64,000 bases of DNA from NCBI GenBank assembly GCA_015178975.1, contig WHVD01000006.1, forward strand, positions 1,426,001 to 1,490,000. The letters run 5' to 3'. Made by a program: the position numbers and the translations under genes. Shown piece by piece: positions 10,735-19,920 of this stretch (positions within the stretch are counted from its first letter, which is position 1; every line of letters starts with the position of its first letter). Source of the stretch: Hysterangium stoloniferum (Eukaryota > Basidiomycota > Agaricomycetes > Hysterangiales > Hysterangiaceae). A model generated the notes under the pieces. That model saw only the letters and a list, made by a program, of their open reading frames with translations. It was not told where the DNA came from and made no database searches.

Positions 10735-11088
10735 AGTCTCCATCCTTCCTATTATACTGTTTGCACTAGTATTCTTACTGCCAAGACTGAACCATCACTT
10801 TCTGATATCATTGACATTCTCATTGGTTCCTCCACCTCAGTTATTGATATCAAAACTGAGCCAATTGAGACTTCATTTTTAGCCCAGGGTGAACAAACTA
10901 CTAGAGGAGATTTGCAGTCTTCAGGTCAGAAATCAGAATGCGGAACTATCCCTAATCATCCTTTAGAGGATGACAAAGGGTATCGTTGGTGCAATCCTGC
11001 TAATGAAGGTCACTGTCATTGTTGTGGAAGGCCCAATCATCATTCAGTTACTTGCATCTATGATATGCCTTCTCACATCAAGGACCAC
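10735..11088 (+). pseudogene. Gag fragment with CCHC zinc knuckle (copia-like), left part
   Basis: An open frame runs from the end of LTR-A to the LTR-B at 11089. It encodes an acidic stretch followed by a retroviral-type knuckle, CHCCGRPNHHSVTC (Cx2Cx4Hx4C), then IYDMPSHIKDH. The LTR-B copy interrupts the frame. Its natural continuation, in frame, is on the minus strand at 14991-14783, which was moved away by the inversion described in the findings. The knuckle followed by DMPxxIKD resembles basidiomycete Ty1/copia Gag C-termini. The family call is moderate. Confidence 0.65.
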
Positions 11089-12042
11089 TGTTACAACCGT
11101 GTCGTAACCCATGTCGCAACCCGATGGTCTCCGAGAATACTACAGTCTATCGATGTTCCAAGTTATTGATCAAGTCATCATTTCGGCAACCTTCGGAATA
11201 CCGACACTGACGTATACCTTCATGGCGATCAAACCTCGTTTACGCCCCTGTCAAAATATACTCGTACCATCTGGTTATGCTTTGATACGTCCCCTTTCAT
11301 TATGATGATCCGTTTTACTCCATGTTTCACATATGCCCATATATACCTGTAGCCCGTGGACTATTCCCTTTTCTTGTAATCCCGCTCTCGGCTAAATCTC
11401 GGCTTCCGATCTTATCGTAACCTTCCAGTTCCTAGTCAAGCTTATTTGTCAATGCCGTTTTCCGCTCTTCCCTTAGTTAGTAGTTTCTAGATGCCAATAA
11501 CTCATATATAAACCCACTGTAAATGTAGTTATTGAACAATCAGAATATCGACTTAGAATATCGACTTAGAATATCGACTTAGATCGACTTATATATCCCT
11601 CTAATTTCCGACTCCATTATCTATTCACGACCACCACATTCCGACTCCATCCGATTTACGATTCAACCTACATTTACGACTTCAACCTCTAATCTCCGAC
11701 TCTCAGTCCCCGACACTCTCAGTCTCCAACTCTCAGTCTCCGACTCTCTCAGTCTCCGACTCTCTCAGTCTCCGACTCTCTCAGTCTCCGACTCTCTCAG
11801 CCTCTGACTCTCTCAGCCTCCGACTCTTGGTCTCCGACCCATCAACCCAACCCTCAACTTATCCTTCGGTTTCTGATCGGTAGTTTACCGAGAGGTTTAC
11901 TTGACAGGACTAGTTTTCACCCGCCCGAAATTTAAGGACACCTGACGGTAACTTGCAAGGGCGCAGCACATAAGCTGAAGCCAAGTCCTTCCGTTCGGTC
12001 CCTGTCGGCCAGCCGACATCCATCAGTTTTCAGTTCTTAACA
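11089..12042 (+). repeat. LTR-B (minisatellite-bearing), left partner of an inverted pair
   Basis: The 954-bp copy runs TGTTACAACCGTGTCGTAACC to TTTCAGTTCTTAACA. Its flanks differ: ACCAC on the left, CTCTT on the right. Each is the reverse complement of a flank of the inverted LTR-B at 14992-16030. A run of CAGTCTCCGACTCTCT-type 16-bp units lies at 11702-11830, shorter than in its partner, which accounts for much of the length difference. Confidence 0.93.
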
Positions 12043-12660
12043 CTCTTTTTGAACTTCCACTTATCACAATTTATTAACAGCTTCTTCAACTTCATAATCA
12101 ATTGTTGTTGGCATTATATTAAAATCTTCTGGCGGTGTGCTCATGAATAGACTGTGAGGTAATTGTCATCTGTGGTAACATGGACAGGTTCCAACAGCTT
12201 GAGTCTGATGGAGTCCATTTAAGCTTTATACTCAATGATCCCTGTTCCATCATAACAAATACAAGTGAGGTCTAAAAGTAGCATCATGTGACTGTTGGCC
12301 AATTATGTCCCATACATTGTCTTCAAAGTTTCCCATGTGCTAATGGCATTGCTATTGACCATAATTGCCATGCTCATCCTTGACACATAACATTATTTCA
12401 CTATAACCCCTCTTCCTCTGAAGCTCCCAGGCCTTTTCAATCTCAAGTTCTTCCTTTGTAGGGACTTTTGGGTCTGTGCTATTTGACCCACCAGTTCTCC
12501 AGCTATGACTTTCCACTGATTTAGTGATTTGAGCACAGTCTTCATGCTCACACTCCATTTAAAATAATTGTCCTCTCATAACTTCAGAAAAACCTGGTAA
12601 GCACTTCCAGTGTTTATTTTGTAGTCTTTAATCTTATCTAGAGTGGCCATACTCATAATT
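12043..12660 (-). pseudogene. Copia-type Gag fragment (UBN2/DUF4219-like), inverted segment
   Basis: On the minus strand, broken frames read KIKDYKINTGSAYQVFLKL, SMKTVLKSLNQWKVIAGEL, EIEKAWELQRKRGYSEIMLCV and WETLKTMYGT. This is the pattern of the Gag of Ty1/copia elements common in basidiomycetes (AWELxxxRAYSEIMLxVKDE...TWExLKxMYG). Stops are frequent and CpG is nearly absent. The sequence ends at the LTR-B edge. Across the restored inversion junction it continues into 16031 onward. Confidence 0.65.
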
Positions 12661-13070
12661 TAACTGGGACTATTTATTCAAATTTTAGTCAATATGAAGG
12701 ACTGGGACCCATAACCTATGTATGTAATAGCAATTTGAGTATTCTACAAATATGCATATGTAAGTACATATGTACAGACCTCTCAGTCTTTTACCTAGTC
12801 CCCTCTGTATCTTGACACCTTAACAGGTAGATGTCCCATCATCTAGTCATAGTGTCAGGATTTCCACTAAGGCAGCGTTGAGGACTAGATTTACATATAA
12901 GGGGGGAGTTTTAGCAGACTACAGATTGTCAGGGATGGGTAGGACTTGGCTTCAGCTTACTGTATGTGCTGCACCCATGTGGAACTGTCAGAGTCCTAAT
13001 TTCAGGCAGACAGGGACTTAGAGTATTTTCATACCCAAGGACAGGTCCAGAGTTGAGGATTGTGAGATGA
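12661..13070. repeat. Degraded TE sequence with an LTR fragment carrying the shared LTR motif
   Basis: AGGACTTGGCTTCAGCTTA at 12952 followed by TGTGCTGCACCC is the minus-oriented shared LTR motif, interrupted by a 5-bp insertion (CTGTA). Downstream, GGACAGGTCCAGAG resembles the post-motif part of LTR-B. Ends and duplications are not identifiable. No coding potential. Confidence 0.45.
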
Positions 13071-13585
13071 TGTTACGACCCGTTCCCAGATGTTTCAATA
13101 TCCAACTTCTGATCTCCAACTACGGAATATCATAGTTACCGTATCTTCCGCATTCTTCCCTTGTTCTGCATTTGGTAATTTGTCCATTGACAAGTATTCA
13201 CTCGTTTGTTTATTATATTCCCGTTTCGGAATATTGTCTCCCTGATATGTCTTATTGTATTCCCATTTTGAGAATACTTCCATTTCCATCTTATTATGGT
13301 CTTAGTTTGTAGTACAATAACGAGAAGACTTATATTAGTTTCCGCGAATTTGTACTTTACCTTAGATCTGATATTGACTTAGTTTCTTATTCCTTCTCCC
13401 GTCTTTCTGTATGCTCGATATTCGGAACTCTTTGGAACTCTGAATATCCATATCTTCCATCGTAAGTCTCACTTCTGAAATTAAGGACTTTGAGCGTTTG
13501 CGTAGAGGCGCAGCACATAAGCTGAAGCCGACATCCTGACCCTATTCGATAGTTCCCAACTTCCCGGTGACTTTCCGATTCAGTT
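13071..13585 (+). repeat. LTR-C, 3'-truncated
   Basis: It begins TGTTACGACCCGTTCCCAG. It follows the copy at 56947-57595 (inverted) through the TTGACAAGTATTCAC block, the CCGCGAATTTGTACTT block and GCGCAGCACATAAGCTGAAG, ending in CCCGGTGACTTTCCGATT. The last ~35 bp with the GCACTTAACA end are missing. No target duplication can be recognised. Confidence 0.8.
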
Positions 13586-13599
13586 GAAACTAGTCAGAC

Positions 13600-14354
13600 A
13601 GAGAATAAACCAGGTTCAAAGTCAATGTTTGAACTGAGCTGTAACTATATTTACATTGCAGTATATTTATAGTAAGAGCAGGTATTGTTTTATAAATTGA
13701 GCAGGCAAAGGGTAGGCTTAAAACAAGAACAAGGAAAGGGACAATTTGCTCTGAATGCAAGGTACAGACTAGTCAGGTAGTTGGAGGGATTCCAAAACTA
13801 GAAAAAAAAGGGAATAGCCAAGGATTCCAATCATGGAACATGGGGTCATCCTAGAAAGGTGATACATACAAAATAAACAAATGAGCATATTTTCAGAAAA
13901 GCCTTAGGTTTTGAAGCAGGTGCAGGTAATGACTTGGGGCAGTAGCAAGGGTTGACAGGAATATGATTTAAGTGAAAGTCAGATCCTAGGCTGAGTCCAG
14001 ATATGGTCTTAAAGGCAGCCAGGCTGGAATTGTGGGAGACATTCTGACCATTGGGCTTGCTGATGAGTAGGAGGCTTTGTTGTAGTAAAGTATTCTAAGT
14101 TCTTATGGTCTGTGACAACATCAATCAGGGTGCTTGAGCTTTCAAAATAAAGCCTCAAAGATAGCTAGAAGCTCTTTATCATGGAAATCATAGTTAAGTC
14201 CTGTGGAGGAAAAAGTGCGGGAAATGAACGCAACAGGGTGGATTTCTCCATCAGGGGTGATAATGGAACAATTGCAGCCAGTATATGTATTGGATGCATC
14301 TGTTTCAACAACAATTGGGCAGTCCAGCTGCCAGTGAGCCAGTACTGGTGCCAA
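13600..14354 (-). pseudogene. Ty3/gypsy RT-RNase H fragment (inverted segment)
   Basis: The minus-strand frame 14354-14142 encodes CPIVVETDASNTYTGCNCSI, then [30 protein letters not shown]. This is the RNase H of a gypsy element, clearly diverged from family A (which has LIVETDASDYVLGAILS). Further along the frame breaks, but NLEYF-like and QARWSE-like relics remain. No RT palm is present. It lies inside the inverted segment. Confidence 0.8.
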
Positions 14355-14782
14355 TTAAAATGTATCTTTGAGGATCTGAAAAGCTTTTCTAAATTGGTCA
14401 GTAAAGTGTCATAGAGCTTCCTTGTGAGTGAGATGAGTGAGAGGTACTGTAATCTCTGAATAGCTATGAATGAAATGTTAGAATAGAAGATATGAGGATA
14501 CAGAAGTCACCAGGAGTGACCAAACTCAGACTCAGACTCAGACTCAAATGACTGGTGGTGGTAGATTACCAACACACAGATAGTGCTACAGTAAGTACAT
14601 GTGGGTACATATGGGTCCAAACCACACAAACTAACACTCCCACCTGGCAAGGATCCAAAGAATACAGTATGCGAAACTCCCACCAAATCAAAAGAATATG
14701 AGAAAGAAGAAAGGAAGCTCCCACCAAACATAAACAAGGAGCAAAAAGAAAATAGCATGGGAGCTCCCACCAAATGTAAAAG

Positions 14783-14991
14783 CTAAACATGAACCACAAC
14801 AAAGGGGTGTGAATCATTCTTAGAAAAAGGGGGAGAAGATGATCTAGGGAAAGAAGGGATAGCATAATTGGGGGAAGAGAGACAGGAATAGTGTGAAGAA
14901 TGAACCAGACCAGAGAAAGCACTTCCTGCAAAATGAAATTGGGTAGAATTGGCATGATCAGGAGGACAAGATGATCCTGACATGATGTGGT
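14783..14991 (-). pseudogene. Gag C-terminal fragment, right part of the split copia-like gag
   Basis: The minus frame from 14991 (IMSGSSCPPDHANSTQFHF...) is open for about 68 codons to a stop before 14783. It is the in-frame continuation of the fragment ending KDH at 11088 once the segment 12043-14991 is flipped back: the five bases before the LTR are ACCAC at the left site and GTGGT (its reverse complement) here. It has Ser/Pro-rich sequence typical of a Gag tail. Confidence 0.6.
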
Positions 14992-16030
14992 TGTTAAGAA
15001 CTGAAAACTGACGGATGTCGGCTGGCCGACAGGGACCGAATGGAAGGACTTGGCTTCAGCTTATGTGCTGCGCCCTCGCAAGTTACCGTCAGGTGTCCTT
15101 AAATTTCGGGCGGGTGAAAACTAGTCCTGTCAAGTAAACCTCTCGGTAAACTACCGATTGGAAACCGAAGGATAAGTTGAGGGTTGGGTTGAGGGGTCGG
15201 AGACCAAGAGTCGGAGGCTGAGAGAGTCAGAGGCTGAGAGAGTTGGAGACTGAGAGAGTCGGAGACTGAGAGAGTCGGAGACTGAGAGAGTCGGAGACTG
15301 AGAGAGTCGGAGACTGAGAGAGTCGGAGACTGAGAGAGTCGGAGACTGAGAGAGTCAGAGACTGAGAGTGTCGGAGACTGAGAGTGTCGGAGACTGAGAG
15401 TGTCGGAGACTGAGAGTGTCGGGGACTGAGAGTCGGAGATTAGAGGTTGAAGTCATAAATGTAGGTTGAATTGTAAATCGGATGGAGTCGGAATGTGGTG
15501 GTCGTGAATAGATAATGGAGTCGGAAATTAGAGGGATATATAAGTCGATCTAAGTCGATATTCTAAGTTGATATTCTGATTGTTCAATAACTACATTTAC
15601 AGTGGGTTTATATATGAGTTATCGGCATCTAGAAACTACTAACTAAGGGAAGAGCGGAAAACGGCATTGACAAATAAGCTTGACTAGGAACTGGAAGGTT
15701 ACGATAAGATCGGAAGCCGAGATTTAGCCGAGAGCGGGATTACAAGAAAAGGGAATAGTCCACGGGCTACAGGTATATATGGGCATATGTGAAACATGGA
15801 GTAAAACGGATCATCATAATGAAAGGGGACGTATCAAAGCATAACCAGATGGTACGAGTATATTTTGACAGGGGCGTAAACGAGGTTTGATCGCCATGAA
15901 GGTATACGTCAGTGTCGGTATTCCGAAGGTTGCCGAAATGATGACTTGATCAATAACTTGGAACATCAATAGACTGTAGTATTCTCGGAGACCATCGGGT
16001 TGCAACATGGGTTACGACACGGTCGTAACA
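14992..16030 (-). repeat. LTR-B (minisatellite-bearing), right partner of an inverted pair
   Basis: The 1039-bp copy runs TGTTAAGAACTGAAAACTG to CACGGTCGTAACA, and is the inverse of 11089-12042. Its flanks are GTGGT on the left and AAGAG on the right. It carries the expanded 16-bp minisatellite and the shared GGACTTGGCTTCAGCTTATG motif at 15047-15066. Confidence 0.93.
15177..15440. repeat. 16-bp minisatellite within LTR-B
   Basis: Tandem units of AGTCGGAGACTGAGAG (variants AGTCAGAGGCTGAGAG, AGTGTCGGAGACTGAG) occur about sixteen times. The partner LTR at 11089 has roughly half that number, and the solo copies at 7174 and 16402 have none. The array has therefore grown or shrunk within one LTR subfamily. 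Confidence 0.85.
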
Positions 16031-17264
16031 AAGAGATACATATGTCCTGGGTTTGCTGAAGGTTCAGCATTCAATGCTCAGAATGGTATGAGTTAGTAAA
16101 CATTTTCCATGTGGTTGTGATGCCATTCCACATGGAATGCCAATTAGGAGGAGTAACCCAAAACAGGTCATTTTGAATGTGGGGACTTGTTGCATTGGGC
16201 AGGGATTTCCCTAAAATAAAGAAGAAATTTGCTCAGAAAACTGACACCCAAATGAAATAGATTAGGAGAACATGACTCACCTGGAAATATGTCATCCCCT
16301 TCTGTCACAAGTGGGGACTTGTTCACCATTGTGTATTCTACATTTTTCTTGAGCAAGGAGAGTGCACAATACCAATATTTTCTGGATTTGACAGTGTCAG
16401 GTGTTAAGAACTGAAAACTGACTAATGTCGGTGGCCGACAGGGACCAATTGGAAGGACTTGGCTTCAGCTTATGTGCTGCGCCCTCACAAATATCCGTAG
16501 GGTGTCCTTAAATTTCGGGCGGGCGAAGACTAATCCTAATGAGTACCTTTCGGCGTGATACCGATCAGAATCGAAGGACAAGTCGAGCGTCAGGCCAAGG
16601 GGTCGGGGCCGGGAGTGGGCGAGTGCATGCGAAGGCGGATGGGGGGATTCTTAGTATGAGACTGATACAGGTGTATGAGGGTATTCTGAGTCGATATTCT
16701 GATTGCCTAGTGACTACAACTACAGTGGGTTCATATACAAGTAACAGGCATCTGGAAAATACTAATGGGGAGAAGGGCGGAACACGGTATTAACAATAAG
16801 CTTGACTAGGAACGGGAAATTTATGATTAGTTCGGAGGCCGATGATAACTGAGAGCGGGATTACGATAAAAGGAAATAGTTCAAGGACTACAAATATAGA
16901 TAGACATATGCGAAGCATAAGATTGAACGGATCAACATAATAAAGGGGACGTATCAAAGTTTGACCAGACAATACAAGTTATTTTGACGTGGGCGTAAAT
17001 GGAGTTTGATCTTCACGAAAACATTCGTCAGCTTCGGGGCTGATGGTTTCCGATATGGTGACTTGAAACGTTGACAAGTGGTGATAACCTCGGGACCAAT
17101 AGGGTTGCGACACGGTTGTAACATCAGGACACTATGCCTCCTCTTCCTGCTTATACCTTAACTCCTCCATCTTCTGTCATTTCAGCTTAAGTTCCTTGAC
17201 CTTCAACATTTTGGGAATTTCAGTATTGGAAGAATCTGGTGTCATGGTAAAGAGGGGAAAGCAG
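16031..17264 (-). pseudogene. Degraded coding remnant, split by a solo LTR-B
   Basis: On the minus strand, with LTR 16402-17123 and one TCAGG removed, the sequence reads coiled-coil-like KMEELRYKQEEEA and further on KSRKYWYCALSLLKKN, MVNKSPLVTEGDDIFP. A GTGAGT...AG interval resembles an intron. I do not recognise the protein. The left end of this stretch is continuous with the copia gag piece at 12043 once the inversion is undone. It is probably old TE coding DNA. Confidence 0.4.
16402..17123 (-). repeat. Solo LTR-B with TCAGG duplication
   Basis: The 722-bp copy runs TGTTAAGAACTGAAAACTGA to CACGGTTGTAACA. TCAGG stands on both sides (16397-16401, 17124-17128). It lacks the minisatellite and is close in sequence to the copy at 7174. 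Confidence 0.95.
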
Positions 17265-18006
17265 TGTGAAGGATAGACTGTGAATGACACAATACTCTAT
17301 AAGGAAATTGAGTACCATTCTTGCTTAATATTTTATTTATATTTTTTCCATATTTTATCCTTTATTTAAGTATGAGATACATCTTGTATTTAGTAGTACA
17401 AAGGTCCATGTATGCTTGTGGGCACATGAGTGCCCACAAGCCCACAACCATGACATATATATAACTATAGTAGTCACACTAGATCTTAAGACACCCAACA
17501 ACCACCACCTGCACAATGTGAGTATTGGTTTGGGGTTCTGTCTCAACACAACTGTGTCACCACTCTTTACTGTATTTCAACAGTAAGTAACACTTCACAC
17601 TAAAACAGTTGAAGTTTGCTTGCTATTATTCAACTTGTCTCTAAGGTTAAGACTTCATGCAATAGAATATGTCTCTCAAAGCTATTCCATTCCTTTCTCA
17701 TAGTAGTGACATTACCCTCAAAACCCTCTTTAACTCTACAAGCAGTTCTCTGATCATACTGTACCTCTAAGATCAATCTCCATTCCAGCTACCATCAGTC
17801 TGATCACATCTTAAGATTGATCCCCTTTTTTACTACTCATTTCATTGATCACATCTAGAGGGTCAATCTTACTTCTATTGAGTTACATTATCAGACTATT
17901 ATATTAGTTAGCTATTACTATTCTAATAGTCAATACAATCATTGTACTGTTATATGTAAGTCAATTTTGCTCACACATTGAGTAGTAATTTACTCAACTC
18001 TTCACA
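17265..18006 (+). repeat. Solo LTR-D
   Basis: The 742-bp copy runs TGTGAAGGATAGACTG to CTCAACTCTTCACA. The flanking 5-mers are AGCAG and GGCAG, a target duplication with one changed base. It shares the GTGCCCACAAGC block and the GATCAATCTTA blocks with the LTR-D at 4865 (inverted). Confidence 0.85.
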
Positions 18007-18187
18007 GGCAGATTGACATACAAATTCAGATTAAAGGAAGAAAATTGCTAATTCAAATTTTTGGGGATTTTATACCAAAATTATCCACCTCCAGATATGT
18101 AGTCCTATGACACATAACATATTACTGACAGCTCAGTGCTCAGTACCTAATCACCTCTATGGGACTTCAGCCTTCATGGGGGGGTAC
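18007..18187 (+). other. Internal 3' end and polypurine tract of an LTR-C element
   Basis: CTATGGGACTTCAGCC is followed by a G-run and GTAC directly before TGTTACAATCC. It mirrors the TGTGGGACTTCGGC...GGGAGGGTAC before LTR-A at 9911, so families A and C share their 3' untranslated end. No coding potential remains. Confidence 0.6.
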
Positions 18188-19245
18188 TGTTACAATCCAT
18201 TCCCAGATATCTGATATACATACATATAATTTTCACCTCCAGAAACCTATTAATTCCCAGACATTCCAAACTTTGTGTTATGACCGGAAATCCCCCCAGA
18301 CTCCGGGCACCAACTTATACGCACCCACGCCCTATACGCACCCATTATCAGTTCACCGGAATTCCCACTGGACTCCGTACATCAGACTCATCTACGTTCG
18401 TCTTCGTTACGTTGTGTTTCAGTCACTGGAATACATACCGGACCCATCTCTGTCTAATTCCAACCTTGTCCTGTGCGTCAGTCACTGGACCCCACTCAGA
18501 ATACCTGTCATCCCTCTAACCGAGCCCCATTCCCATTTTAGTCAAATGACCTGTCACGATTCGGACTCCGCTCCCGCTCCATTTCCCATTATGGTTTAGG
18601 ATTTGTCACTATTCGGACTCCGCTCCATTCCGTCCCGTTCCTAACACCAATTTGGTGTTTACTATTCCCATTTTATGTTTTGCTTGTTTCGTTTCATTAT
18701 TACTGGATTCAGTATGACATTTACTCCACGGTCTATTTAAACTGGCAGATGTTGTACACACAATCCAGTCAGAAAATCGGCTTAGATTCCCCCCAGTAAT
18801 CTAATACATTTTCCACTCTAAAAACCCTACTTGATTCACACCGCTCGCACTAGTCGGAGCCCATGGGCTCTGGCATATCTATCTCTCTCACCAGTCTCAA
18901 TTCACGACCCACGACCTCTGACTTATGACTCACAACCCACAACCCCCGCCCAGACTCCCCGGGATTCCCGTCCGCCTGTCTGAAATTGGACGACACGATC
19001 TAGCGAGGGTGCAGCCTATAAGCTGAAGCCAAGTCCTACCGGATATTCTGTGGGTTTCTCCAGAGACCCACCCTGTACATATCCTAACACTTTGTCCTTG
19101 ATCAACTTGTCTTTTGACAAGTATTCATTCATTTGTTTATCATGTTCCTGATTCAAAATCCCTATCCTAATCTGTCTTATTGTGATCTCAGTTTGTAGTA
19201 CAATTACAAGAAAGTCTACATTAGTTTTGTGCATTTGTACTTACA
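18188..19245 (+). repeat. LTR-C interrupted by a solo LTR-A, 3' truncated
   Basis: TGTTACAATCCATTCCCAG (18188-18275) is the LTR-C start. The rest resumes at 19090 with the TTTGTCCTTG, TTGACAAGTATTCA and TTTGTAGTACAATTAC blocks and fades out after TTTGTACTTA near 19245. The interruption is exactly the LTR-A at 18276-19089 with its CTTTG duplication, so LTR-A is younger than this LTR-C. Confidence 0.8.
18276..19089 (+). repeat. Solo LTR-A nested in LTR-C
   Basis: The 814-bp copy runs TGTTATGACCGGAAATCC to ACATATCCTAACA. CTTTG is duplicated (18271-18275, 19090-19094). It is similar along its length to 59111-59925. Confidence 0.95.
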
Positions 19246-19920
19246 TACATGTAGAAACCATAGCTCCAAGCCTATCTAAATATCCACTTAGACTCATGTA
19301 CTATTGGGCAAACTTGGGTCCCAATAATATAATTAAGTGTAGACCACTGTATCTTAACACTCAGCAGTCATGCAGGGAAACCATGGGTTATTTAAGTGGT
19401 GACAGATGCCTAGCAGTCTGGATCAAATTGTAATAAAGCATGGTGTATTATTGGGACAATATACATGCATAGAAAGACAACACAAGTCACTTTATAAGCA
19501 CCCAAACAGGAAATAATGAATTGGAAAATGGATTGGTTCGTATGAGATATACTAGATAAATGGTCTGGATGTGTAAGTCACGCGGCAGAAATAAGAGAAA
19601 CCATTACAACTGAGACAACTAGGATGAATATTGACACTGATAGAAATGACGGAAAATGTTCCACGAAAGACTTCGGGCGCAGTGGGAGCAGATGGCATCT
19701 GTATAGGTTGACCAATCAATCCAGCTTAGGTTTCGAGAACATGTTGATCTCTCGCCAGCAATTTCTCGAAAGTATACGAGCACCATTAAGCATCTATCGG
19801 TGACGAAGTTCCTAATTCCCTCTGAGCATTCCAAACCATTGATACACCGTATTCTGTCCAAATCCATGTACATAAATCTCGAGCACTGCACCACAAGTGT
19901 GATACAAAGACGACCACCAA
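19246..19920. other. intergenic stretch downstream of ATG11
   Basis: No gene is seen. The part from about 19540 is the template for the decayed copy at 1900-2620, so the duplicated block included DNA beyond the ATG11 stop. The first ~290 bases are CpG-poor TE debris. Confidence 0.5.

Noticed and set aside
11700..11840. Tandem array considered as a CRISPR
   Set aside because: Units are contiguous 16-bp repeats without spacers, lie inside an LTR, and the genome is eukaryotic.
14507..14955. Hydrophobic minus-strand frames of 88 and 129 codons (apparent membrane proteins)
   Set aside because: They arise from CpG-depleted, T-rich antisense TE debris with repeated CTCCCACCAAA words, with no conserved start or family match.
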